9,175 nucleotides of DNA from Bacillota bacterium (GTDB taxonomy: Bacteria; Bacillota; Clostridia; Lachnospirales; Lachnospiraceae): positions 1 through 9,175 of the forward strand of contig JAFAEB010000323.1 of assembly GCA_023424235.1 (NCBI GenBank). Direction: 5' to 3'. Within the stretch, counting starts at the first letter, position 1. Every line of letters starts with the position of its first letter. The notes under the pieces were generated by a model that ran no database searches, was not told the DNA's origin, and saw only the letters and a program-made list of their open reading frames with translations. This document shows, piece after piece, positions 1 to 6,435 of this stretch. The translations under genes were made by a program, and so were the position numbers.

Positions 1-94
1 CTCTAAGCCTTTCCTCTATAATATTCCAAGCATCAGGTCGTAGTGGACCAGTAAATTTTTCTTTATCCTTAATTCTTATGAGTGATTGATATTG
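1..94 (-). pseudogene. In-frame continuation of the GH2 gene past the premature stop (partial)
   Basis: Reading on in the same frame after the TGA at 95-97 gives 31 sense codons with no stop. They begin QYQSLIRIKDKEKFTG, followed by PLRPDAWNIIEERLR. This matches the usual continuation of the GH2 barrel after SHEIG (QY, then a KYTG-like segment, then an LRP-like segment and a charged helix). Reading frame and homology are therefore preserved across the stop, so this is a nonsense change rather than a natural C-terminus. GGA to TGA needs one substitution. The fragment runs off the window, and no new start codon or ribosome binding site is seen for it here. Confidence 0.8.
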
Positions 95-1630
95 TCAAAT
101 TTCATGGGATATTAAAGGTACAAGGGATACTTTGGAAGCTTCATTATAGTCTGTATTACTTCCTTGTCTATCCTTACTCTGCATATATCCAAGTGGCATA
201 TCGTTATGAGAAAAAGATGCTCTTATATTATCTGTCTTAGTAGTACGCATCATAATATATACATCATCTTCGCTACACATAGTAGGATTCTCTAGAAAGT
301 TATTGGAGCCTTGTGTATATAAAATATCTTTTCTTATATTCTTTAAATGCTTAAGTAATAGTTCAAAGGCCTTCACATTACCTATCATTTCATTTCCTAC
401 AGCAAAAAGAATAAAACTTGGATGATTCCCATAACTACGTATTACTTTTTCACTTTGATCATAGAGATAATCTTCTAATACTTTATCATATTTCTCATCA
501 CATGGTAAATATAAGCCATTTGCAAAACATGATAACTCTACTTGTAGATAAAATCCTAATTCATCTGCTGCTATAAATGCTGCTTCCTCAGGACACCAGC
601 TATGAAAACGATAATGATTTATACCATACTCCATCACTCTCTTAAAAATGCTTTTCCACTCTTCAACCCTAGAAGGTGCAGCTCCTGTTAAAGGATATAT
701 ACCACAATCTAGACTTCCACGTAAGGAAATTCTCTTTTGGTTTAAAAGTAATTCTCGCCTCTTAATGCTTAAGTTACGATTTCCAGTAATTGTTTTAAAT
801 ATAGGACATAGTAATTCCTTGTCCTTATATAACTTAACCCTAACTTCATACCATACTGGAGTAAATTCATCCCAGTAAGCTAGAATATTCTTTGGAATTA
901 TAAACTCAATACTATTTTTATTGATATTATTAAAGCTCCATAATTTACTTTCATCATTAGGCAGTTCCCAAACAAGCTCTCTACCATATTGATACACTGA
1001 CACTTCTAGCCTATAGGGGGACGCCAGTCCCACTCCATCTCGATCATGCTCCATTTCATTTTCAAGACCGATATAAACTTTTCCCTTTATAGCTGTATCC
1101 TCACCATGAAGAAACACTTCTTTTATAAAAGCATCTTTATAAGAAGATAAACTTATCTCACCTAATATACCATTCCAATTCGTTTGGGTATGATCCGTGT
1201 ATTGATGACCCATATATAAACTTTTAGGAAAACCTTCATATTGCTCTAAAGCATTATCTACACAAATCACTAACTCATGAGTACCAGGAGTTAACACTCC
1301 TAATTCATGTACTTGTGGTATCAATGTCTCGTAGGATCTTCCCATATAGCTTCCATCCAAATAAACCTTTGTAAATTTACTTCTACCAAGGTGTAGTTGT
1401 ACATTATAACCATCCCAATTATAAGGTATCTCAATTTCTTTACGATACCATACCTCTCCATGATGCTTGTATTCTCTTCCTAGATATAAGGTAGAGGGAT
1501 CATCTTTTACTGTATTAGGACTATATAGCTTTGCCATTTCTGTTGTTCCAGGTAGGTTAATTTTATCCTTATATATAGTACTTCTATTGTCAAACCTTAC
1601 ATCCCAGCTACCTGTAAGTGATATATGCAT
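95..1630 (-). CDS. Glycoside hydrolase family 2 beta-glycosidase, truncated by an in-frame TGA
   Basis: A 511-residue GH2 protein, probably hydrolysing a beta-linked sugar (galactosidase-, glucuronidase- or mannosidase-like; substrate not determinable). Residues 1 to about 165 form the sugar-binding jelly roll, with TNWNGILGEI at 150-159. Residues 165-285 are the Ig-like sandwich, and from about 290 comes the TIM barrel. RFHSWCPEEAAF (341-352) and GNE (412-414) are GH2 hallmarks; E414 is the expected acid/base. No signal peptide is visible, so it is probably cytoplasmic. The ATG at 1630 follows AAAGGAAAGG about 10 nt upstream. The frame ends SHEI-TGA, where relatives typically read SHEIGQY, so the stop stands where Gly is expected, one codon past E510 (the probable nucleophile by position). 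The same frame continues to the window edge. Typical relatives are longer, so this is most likely a recently disrupted gene or a base-call error. The family call is firm; functionality is doubtful. Confidence 0.88.
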   Translation of the reverse strand: MHISLTGSWDVRFDNRSTIYKDKINLPGTTEMAKLYSPNTVKDDPSTLYLGREYKHHGEVWYRKEIEIPYNWDGYNVQLHLGRSKFTKVYLDGSYMGRSYETLIPQVHELGVLTPGTHELVICVDNALEQYEGFPKSLYMGHQYTDHTQTNWNGILGEISLSSYKDAFIKEVFLHGEDTAIKGKVYIGLENEMEHDRDGVGLASPYRLEVSVYQYGRELVWELPNDESKLWSFNNINKNSIEFIIPKNILAYWDEFTPVWYEVRVKLYKDKELLCPIFKTITGNRNLSIKRRELLLNQKRISLRGSLDCGIYPLTGAAPSRVEEWKSIFKRVMEYGINHYRFHSWCPEEAAFIAADELGFYLQVELSCFANGLYLPCDEKYDKVLEDYLYDQSEKVIRSYGNHPSFILFAVGNEMIGNVKAFELLLKHLKNIRKDILYTQGSNNFLENPTMCSEDDVYIMMRTTKTDNIRASFSHNDMPLGYMQSKDRQGSNTDYNEASKVSLVPLISHEI

Positions 1631-1699
1631 GTAATACCAGCCTTTCCTTTATTAGGGTAAATAAATCTAAATCATTTTATGTTTCAAATATAATGTAAA

Positions 1700-1716
1700 G
1701 TTTATCATGAATAAAC
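1700..1716 (-). promoter_or_regulatory. 17-bp near-palindrome, candidate operator upstream of the GH2 gene
   Basis: GTTTATTCATGATAAAC (minus strand) has 6-bp inverted arms, GTTTAT and ATAAAC, around a 5-bp centre, about 70 bp before the GH2 start. It overlaps a weak promoter candidate (TTTATT, 17-bp spacer, TATATT) and abuts an alternative -35, TTTACA, at 1694-1699. The size suits a LacI- or GntR-type site, but the region is AT-rich and no regulator gene is adjacent, so this is only a candidate. Confidence 0.25.
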
Positions 1717-1840
1717 GATAAAATCATTTATAAATTATGCCCTTCTTTATAAAAAACTTGCTCTTTCATTTATAATCCTTATAAGTGGTATCACAAGTCC
1801 TTATTGAGGTTATACTGGCGATTGGTACAAATCAAAAGGA

Positions 1841-1895
1841 AAAATAAAAAAAGGGTATTGTCCATTTTAATTACTTAAAACAGACAATACCCTTT
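1841..1895 (-). terminator. Rho-independent terminator of the cold-shock gene
   Basis: On the minus strand the arms AAAGGGTATTGTC and GACAATACCCTTT (1850-1862 with 1883-1895) form a perfect 13-bp stem. The 20-nt loop can pair further through TTTTAA and TTAAAA. A T-rich run interrupted by one A (1841-1849) follows directly. It starts about 20 nt after the csp stop codon and separates csp from the GH2 gene. Confidence 0.9.
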
Positions 1896-1914
1896 AAAAA
1901 GTTAACGAATTAGC

Positions 1915-2118
1915 TTATGCGATAACAACGTTAGTTGCTTGCATTCCACGTTCGCCACGTGTAATATCAAATGTTACTCTTTGACCTTCTGCTAATGTTT
2001 TGAAACCATTAGAAGCGATACCTGAGAAATGTACGAATACATCATCTCCACCGTTATCGTTAGTAATGAAACCAAAACCTTTTTGTTCGTTAAACCATTT
2101 TACTGTACCTTTGTTCAT
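1915..2118 (-). CDS. csp: Cold-shock protein, CspA/CspB family
   Basis: A 67-residue single cold-shock domain, a five-stranded OB-fold RNA chaperone that binds and melts structured single-stranded RNA in the cytoplasm. RNP1 is KGFGFI (13-18) and RNP2 is VFVHF (27-31); the surface aromatics W8, F15, F17, F28 and F31 and H30 are all present. Length is exactly that of the bacterial Csp family. The ATG at 2118 is set by a perfect AGGAGG (2127-2132) 8 nt upstream. The gene forms its own unit, with a near-consensus sigma-A promoter at 2255-2283, a leader of about 130 nt, and a terminator just after the stop. The leader contains a terminator-like hairpin, so expression may be controlled by attenuation. 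The paralogue letter (A, B, C, D) cannot be told from sequence alone. Confidence 0.97.
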   Translation of the reverse strand: MNKGTVKWFNEQKGFGFITNDNGGDDVFVHFSGIASNGFKTLAEGQRVTFDITRGERGMQATNVVIA

Positions 2119-2164
2119 GAAAGATACCTCCTACATTAATAATATTTATATTTTTTATTGCTAT

Positions 2165-2224
2165 AAAAAAATCACATACTTTTGCAAATCATTAAACGAG
2201 CTAATGATTTACAAAAATATGTGA
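2165..2224 (-). terminator. Terminator-like hairpin in the csp leader (candidate attenuator)
   Basis: On the minus strand, 2202-2224 pairs with 2172-2194 in a stem of about 23 bp with a 7-nt loop (2195-2201), followed at once by seven T residues (2165-2171). Two positions are G-U wobbles in the minus-strand transcript but would be A-C mismatches in a plus-strand transcript, which supports minus-strand function. It lies between the csp promoter and the csp ribosome binding site, so a csp transcript must read through it. An alternative role as distal terminator of the upstream methyltransferase gene is possible. Confidence 0.7.
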
Positions 2225-2239
2225 AATCAATACGGACAT
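2201..2239 (-). CDS. Possible 12-codon leader peptide in the csp 5' region
   Basis: ATG at 2239 opens a 12-codon frame (MSVLISHIFVNH) ending in TAG at 2201-2203, exactly where the 5' arm of the leader hairpin ends. AAAGGAG lies 8 nt before the ATG, at 2248-2254. A translating ribosome would cover the 5' arm and stop the hairpin from forming. The weakness is that the predicted start of transcription from the csp promoter is near 2248, which would remove or clip this ribosome binding site; only read-through or an earlier start would keep it. It may be chance. Confidence 0.3.
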   Translation of the reverse strand: MSVLISHIFVNH

Positions 2240-2254
2240 CTAAAATACTCCTTT

Positions 2255-2283
2255 ATTCTAGCATGGCGATAGCTTGTTGTCAA
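2255..2283 (-). promoter_or_regulatory. Sigma-A promoter of csp
   Basis: The minus strand reads TTGACA (2278-2283, perfect -35), then a 17-bp spacer, then TAGAAT (2255-2260, five of six -10 matches). Predicted transcription start is near 2248, giving a leader of about 130 nt before the csp ATG. This is the best promoter match in the window. Confidence 0.8.
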
Positions 2284-2322
2284 TACTATTTTTACAATTT
2301 TTTTATTTTTCTAAAAACTGCT

Positions 2323-2394
2323 ATAATTCGACGAATTATTCAGACTATAGCATCAATTCAGAGGCTAAATTCTCCACTGAATTGATTAAACTAT
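2323..2394 (-). terminator. Weak hairpins downstream of the methyltransferase gene
   Basis: Two adjacent stem-loops lie 30-100 nt past the methyltransferase stop. One is a 10-bp stem, 2352-2361 with 2377-2386, extendable by ATAG/CTAT. The other is a short ATAATTCG/CGAATTAT stem (2323-2339), followed on the minus strand by AGCAGTTTTT. Overlapping GCTATA/TATAGC pairing could compete with both. Together they may end the methyltransferase transcript, but neither has a clean U-tract right at its base. Confidence 0.4.
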
Positions 2395-2423
2395 GCCATA
2401 TATTAGGAAATAATTTATCTATC

Positions 2424-3908
2424 TTATTTTATACACTTTATAATAAATAGATAAGCTCCTTCTTTTTTGGAAATTTCAAGTTCTTCTAGTAATTTGTATT
2501 TTTTTGGATTCATTAATCTTCTAACATTTTCTTTACTATGTGAATACATAACAATTATTCCATCTTCTTTCAAATGCTCATGTGCTTTTAAAAAGAATCT
2601 TTGATAAATATGATTAATTTCATCCTCATCTTTATGCCCCATTACTCTTGGCATATTGGTAAAAATCTCATCAAACAAATATTCATGTTTAAAATCGAAG
2701 AAATCACGGTTAATAAAATGGATAATTGGATTCGCTTCTTTCGCATTTATTTTTGCTTTTTCAATTGCTTCACCATAGATATCTAATCCATACATCGTCT
2801 TTGCATTGACTAACTTATGTCTCTCGATTAGCATAGTTCCTACACCACAAAAAGGATCTAATACTTGACCATCTTCTACTAAATAGGACTTAGCAAGCGC
2901 TGCGATTAATGCTGCATTCACTGGTTGTATGCTTGATGCAACTACTTCCTTTCTGTAATGAAATCTTTCATCTTTTAATGTAAATAATTTAATTAATACA
3001 TTAAAATTACCTTCTTTATTTTCAATTAATCGTAATTCAAATTCATAGTTTGAAGTAGTATTGATGAAATTACGATTGGTTAATCGCTCGATCTCACTAC
3101 TTAACTTTTTAGTAAAGCTACTTTTTTTGTCTAAATCCATTTTACTTTTTAATTCAATACGAAAATAAAATGGAGCCTTCTCTTTATGTCTCTTTAACAT
3201 AAAATCTAATAAACTACTGTTTGCTATCAAATCAGCGATAAGATTTATATCATTAGGTACAGACTTAACATCCTCAAGCATAAACAATAATTCACTAAAG
3301 GTACGAATTTCTAAGATATCACTTAAGTCATTTGTATTAACGATAACACCTGCATTAAATTCTTTCGCTTTATGACTTTTTAATTGCTCTAAGGTAATCT
3401 CTTTAAAATTACGGTTGGTTAATAAGCATAAAGTAGAAGGAATATGATAGCCAGTAAACAAATGACTCTTAGTTCCTTCCATTTTTAAAACAAGATTCGT
3501 TAGCGTACGAATTTCTTCATTAATATGCTTTTTATCCGATTCTTCTATGTTAAGACTGGTTAAATACTCAAGTCTCTTTTTTAGTTCAGGTATTAAATTG
3601 CTATAATCCATATCTTTCATTGCTGTTAAATATGAGCTTTTCACAAATAATTGCTCTTCTTTTAAATACCCTTCATAAAGTACATCAAGAAAAGAGGGTA
3701 CACCTAATTCACCCATAATTAAAGCTGTATTTTTTCTAACCTTTGGATCTTCATCCCGAATCAGCTTTTGAAATATGGAGTAATCTCCACCCATCTGATA
3801 AAGTAAAGCCACCTTATTGTTACTTATCTTTAGTTCGGCTTTTAACTGTATTAGATTTTGCCTCACATTCTTATTATCGAGTATATCTGAAAATGTATCT
3901 CTAATCAT
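2424..3908 (-). CDS. HEAT-repeat and Rossmann-fold RNA methyltransferase (UPF0020/THUMP-type)
   Basis: A 494-residue SAM-dependent methyltransferase, probably acting on tRNA or rRNA; the target is unknown. The N-terminus (about 30-140) is helical with a HEAT-like repeat (DEDPKVRKNTALIMGELG, 52-69). Residues about 245-300 look THUMP-like. The catalytic domain begins near 320 with QPVNAALIAALA (328-339), SAM motif I is DPFCGVGTM (351-359), motif II acidic is D376, and motif III is NRDFF (400-404). Motif IV reads NMPR (418-421) instead of the usual N/D-P-P-Y or D-L-P-F/Y seen in amino-methylating relatives such as RlmL, Trm14 and TrmN. The ATG at 3908 follows AAGGAG 5 nt upstream. It lies 112 nt after the chemoreceptor on the same strand but has its own promoter candidate. 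The family call is strong; the exact modification (m2G by family analogy) is inference. Confidence 0.85.
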   Translation of the reverse strand: MIRDTFSDILDNKNVRQNLIQLKAELKISNNKVALLYQMGGDYSIFQKLIRDEDPKVRKNTALIMGELGVPSFLDVLYEGYLKEEQLFVKSSYLTAMKDMDYSNLIPELKKRLEYLTSLNIEESDKKHINEEIRTLTNLVLKMEGTKSHLFTGYHIPSTLCLLTNRNFKEITLEQLKSHKAKEFNAGVIVNTNDLSDILEIRTFSELLFMLEDVKSVPNDINLIADLIANSSLLDFMLKRHKEKAPFYFRIELKSKMDLDKKSSFTKKLSSEIERLTNRNFINTTSNYEFELRLIENKEGNFNVLIKLFTLKDERFHYRKEVVASSIQPVNAALIAALAKSYLVEDGQVLDPFCGVGTMLIERHKLVNAKTMYGLDIYGEAIEKAKINAKEANPIIHFINRDFFDFKHEYLFDEIFTNMPRVMGHKDEDEINHIYQRFFLKAHEHLKEDGIIVMYSHSKENVRRLMNPKKYKLLEELEISKKEGAYLFIIKCIK

Positions 3909-3936
3909 GGTATCTCCTTTATTTATCCTACTAATA

Positions 3937-3973
3937 ATTAGAGTGCAAACAAAGGCTAGGTTTACACTCTAAT
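3937..3973 (-). promoter_or_regulatory. 14-bp stem-loop in the methyltransferase 5' leader
   Basis: 3960-3973 pairs with 3937-3950 in a 14-bp stem around a 9-nt loop. On the minus-strand RNA the one imperfect pair is G-U, while on the plus strand it is an A-C mismatch, so it is probably read on the minus strand. It lies 28 nt before the start codon and has no U-tract on either side, so it is not a normal terminator. With the predicted start near 3977 it would sit at the very 5' end of the mRNA, where such stems can stabilise a transcript. Confidence 0.5.
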
Positions 3974-3983
3974 CAATAATGGA

Positions 3984-4012
3984 AGTTTAACATAAGTAAT
4001 CTGAATTGTAAA
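3984..4012 (-). promoter_or_regulatory. Candidate promoter of the methyltransferase gene
   Basis: The minus strand reads TTTACA (4007-4012), a 17-bp spacer ending in TGT, and TAAACT (3984-3989). This is an acceptable -35 with an extended -10 (TGn) and a four-of-six -10. It lies in the gap after the chemoreceptor stop. Co-transcription with the chemoreceptor is also possible, since I see no clear terminator between them. Confidence 0.4.
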
Positions 4013-4020
4013 CTTTTTAG

Positions 4021-5958
4021 TTAACTGATACGATTCTCGTAAATTGCAATATTATTCCTGTTAACTTCATAAGTACCTGTATCTGTATAGGTTTCAACTT
4101 TTCTATTATTTACTACATCTACCAATATATCAAGGGCTAATGTTCCCCAAGTAAAGGCACGTTGCGCGATGGCAGATTCTATATAACCATTTTTAATTAA
4201 GTCTGCGATTTCTTTTGTAAAATCTACAGTAATTACTTTAATATCAGAAGGATGTTTCTTAAAGTAAGCTCCGTACTTAAGTCCCCAACCTACATTGGTT
4301 GAAAATATTAATTTCGCATTAGGATTACGTTTTAGCATATCTGCTATAATCTCCTCTGCTTCTTTATCCTTAGGTTCTCCAGGAATCATCTCTTTCACTA
4401 CTTTTATACCAGGATATTTTTTTAGTTCATTAATAAATCCTTCTCCACGCTGTTCAATAGAAGCAATTTTACTATCAGACCATAACCCTACAATCACTTC
4501 TTGTCCATTTGCTAATAACTTTTTCGCAACATTCGCAGCATTTATACCTAATTTAATACCATTCGTTTCAATTAATGCTTCGTGCTTAATACCAGACAAT
4601 AAGGAGTTAATAAAAATAATACGAATGCCCTTTTCCACTGCTCTTTTTAATCGCTCAAAAACTCCCTTATCATCAATTGGGCTAATTACAATTCCGTCAA
4701 GCTCTTTTGATAAAATCTCATCTAGGTACTCGCACATTTCACCTGCACCCTTTACTCTTGATTTTGGAGCAAAGAACTCCACAATAAGATTAAGGGCCTT
4801 CGCAGATTTTATGCTTTCCTTCATTGTAGGCTCCCAGAATTTATCATGAAGGTCAAATATAATAGCAACCTTCATTTGCTTACGTATCGTCCGATTAATT
4901 TTAACCTTTTTAAAATTATCTTCAATTGCATCTACTTTTTGATTTAGTTCTCTAGACATTTTTACTAACAAGTCAATAATACCATCTTGACTCATAGTTA
5001 AAGAAGATACTTCCTCTGTCGTTGCAGATGCTTCTTCAATTACCGATGCAATATCGCTGACTGCACCAAGTAAATTGGCCTTCTCCTTATCTAATCCTTC
5101 CACCTTATTACTAAAATCCTTTTGATGGTCAAGGAAGGTATTCATAAAGGTATTGATTTCTTCAAATGCATGTACAACTGTTTTAACTGCATCTTCTTGT
5201 GCACCAAATGTATTTTGTGAGTGATCTACTGTTACCTTTAACCTGTCTAATTCATCCGTAATATCAACAATGGATTCATTAATATTTTGACTTGCAATTC
5301 TGCTTTGTTCTGATAACTTTCTGACCTCATCAGCAACTACTGCAAACCCTTTTCCTGCATCCCCAGCTCTTGCAGCTTCAATAGCTGCATTAAGGGCTAA
5401 TAGATTCGTTTGATTTGCAATATCATGCAACACCTTAGTAATATCTTTTATATTCTGAGATTTACCAACAAGTACATAGATTTTATCCGTAATGGTCTTT
5501 AACACTTCTTGATTCTCGATCTGTTGGTTGGATAAATTAATAATATTAATTTTACCTCGCTCATTAACTTCATTCATATCCTCAGATAAATGAATTAGCT
5601 CTTTAAATTTAGAGTCAATCATACTAATCTGATTGGATAATTCATCTGCTACTTTTAAACATTGTTCTACATCCTCTAACTGATTTTCTGATCCTTTTGA
5701 TATGTACTCTGTTGCATACTTAACATTACTTGAAATCCCCTTTACTTCTTCTGCAACACCTTCAAATTGATTTGCAACTAATCGAATGTTCTCAAAGTGA
5801 TTGTGAAATTCTAAAAAGTACTCTTTTAGATTTTGATATATCTTCTCCTTTATAGATCCTTCGCTGGAAACAAGGTCCATAGAATAATCCCAATCCAATA
5901 TTTTTTCTTCTAATTCACTTACCTTTTGATGCTTACGATCCAATGCACGAAATCCCAT
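4021..5958 (-). CDS. Soluble methyl-accepting chemotaxis protein with C-terminal sugar-binding-protein domain
   Basis: A 645-residue chemoreceptor expected to control CheA/CheW. Residues 1-35 are a short lead-in. About 36-355 is a long coiled coil whose hairpin tip (177-219) carries the canonical IANQTNLLALNAAIEAARAG signalling motif. A probable methylation segment is EEASATTEEVSS (308-319). From about 361 to 620 is a type I periplasmic-binding-protein fold (Peripla_BP_4, ribose-binding-like). It retains R504 (in QRGEGF), N555, D579 and Q599 (in IAQ), which I align from memory with RbsB sugar contacts. No transmembrane segment or signal peptide is visible, so a domain normally found outside the cell appears cytoplasmic. 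No C-terminal CheR-tethering pentapeptide is seen. The ATG at 5958 follows GGAGGGG 6 nt upstream. It is divergent from adenine deaminase. The MCP call is firm; sensing an intracellular sugar is inference. Confidence 0.93.
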   Translation of the reverse strand: MGFRALDRKHQKVSELEEKILDWDYSMDLVSSEGSIKEKIYQNLKEYFLEFHNHFENIRLVANQFEGVAEEVKGISSNVKYATEYISKGSENQLEDVEQCLKVADELSNQISMIDSKFKELIHLSEDMNEVNERGKINIINLSNQQIENQEVLKTITDKIYVLVGKSQNIKDITKVLHDIANQTNLLALNAAIEAARAGDAGKGFAVVADEVRKLSEQSRIASQNINESIVDITDELDRLKVTVDHSQNTFGAQEDAVKTVVHAFEEINTFMNTFLDHQKDFSNKVEGLDKEKANLLGAVSDIASVIEEASATTEEVSSLTMSQDGIIDLLVKMSRELNQKVDAIEDNFKKVKINRTIRKQMKVAIIFDLHDKFWEPTMKESIKSAKALNLIVEFFAPKSRVKGAGEMCEYLDEILSKELDGIVISPIDDKGVFERLKRAVEKGIRIIFINSLLSGIKHEALIETNGIKLGINAANVAKKLLANGQEVIVGLWSDSKIASIEQRGEGFINELKKYPGIKVVKEMIPGEPKDKEAEEIIADMLKRNPNAKLIFSTNVGWGLKYGAYFKKHPSDIKVITVDFTKEIADLIKNGYIESAIAQRAFTWGTLALDILVDVVNNRKVETYTDTGTYEVNRNNIAIYENRIS

Positions 5959-6034
5959 AAATAACCCCTCCAGAATTTAATAATTTGTAATAAATTCATA
6001 AAAAAAGTACTAACAATTCGTTATACATCTACAT

Positions 6035-6061
6035 ATTATATGATAAATTTTCAATTTACAA
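6035..6061 (-). promoter_or_regulatory. Candidate promoter of the chemoreceptor gene
   Basis: TATAAT (6035-6040, minus strand) is a perfect -10. The nearest -35, TTGTAA (6056-6061), is only 15 bp away; poorer hexamers fit at 16-17 bp. I looked for a motility sigma-D site (TAAA, 15 bp, GCCGATAT) and did not find one, so sigma-A control is more likely. Confidence 0.4.
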
Positions 6062-6316
6062 TATTTTTTTATTTATTTTTCCTAATTTTTTCTTTTATGA
6101 TTGTTTCACATAGAAAAAATAAATAGTAACCTTTCAGAAGCTCTTATATCAAGTATGCATATTAATATTAATAAGGAATACTATATTAATTTATAATTAA
6201 CAACATATCATAAATGAATATCATTCCAATAACTAAAAATTAATTACAAGCTTACCCAAAAATTTGAATATTTATATTATGGCATTAAATTATATATTAA
6301 ATTTTCAAAAATAGTG

Positions 6317-6345
6317 TTGATTTTAGTGAAATTACGTACTAGAAT
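6317..6345 (+). promoter_or_regulatory. Sigma-A promoter of adenine deaminase
   Basis: TTGATT (6317-6322), a 17-bp spacer, then TAGAAT (6340-6345), giving a start near 6352 and a leader of about 84 nt. The inverted repeat ATAATAG (6344-6350) and CTATTAT (6364-6370) spans the predicted start and could be an operator, but the AT-rich background makes this weak. Confidence 0.6.
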
Positions 6346-6435
6346 AATAGCCATTATATAAAACTATTATAATAAGGTAGAAGATACAATTGTTAGGTAA
6401 TTTATAATAATGCTCAATTTAGAAAGCGGTGAATT

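Larger units (their letters stand above)
5959..6435. other. 477-nt AT-rich divergent intergenic region
   Basis: The spacer between the divergent chemoreceptor and adenine deaminase genes. Apart from a promoter candidate at each end, I see only A/T-rich sequence, including poly-T runs near 6063-6092 and a 12-bp palindrome ATTAATATTAAT at 6161-6172. No ORF with a ribosome binding site, no tRNA and no convincing riboswitch fold is seen. Confidence 0.6.

Noticed and set aside
62..97. Selenocysteine recoding of the in-frame TGA in the GH2 gene
   Set aside because: The family has Gly, not Cys, at this position, and the sequence just after the TGA is AT-rich with no stable SECIS-like hairpin.
1821..1840. 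Catabolite-repression (cre) site upstream of the GH2 gene
   Set aside because: A CG-centred stretch exists near 1820-1830, but it does not fit the cre consensus on both half-sites.
4295..4849. 184-codon plus-strand open frame
   Set aside because: It lies entirely antisense to the binding-protein domain of the chemoreceptor, which has clear homology; no ribosome binding site, and composition mirrors the real frame.
5972..6120. Sigma-D (motility) promoter before the chemoreceptor
   Set aside because: No GCCGATAT-like -10 with a TAAA element 15 bp upstream was found on the minus strand.
6161..6172. 12-bp palindrome ATTAATATTAAT as an operator
   Set aside because: Made only of A and T in a very AT-rich spacer, far from both promoter candidates; chance is the simplest explanation.
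6352..6435. Purine riboswitch in the adenine deaminase leader
   Set aside because: The 84-nt leader lacks the three-way junction with conserved loops and has no terminator hairpin or sequestering stem.
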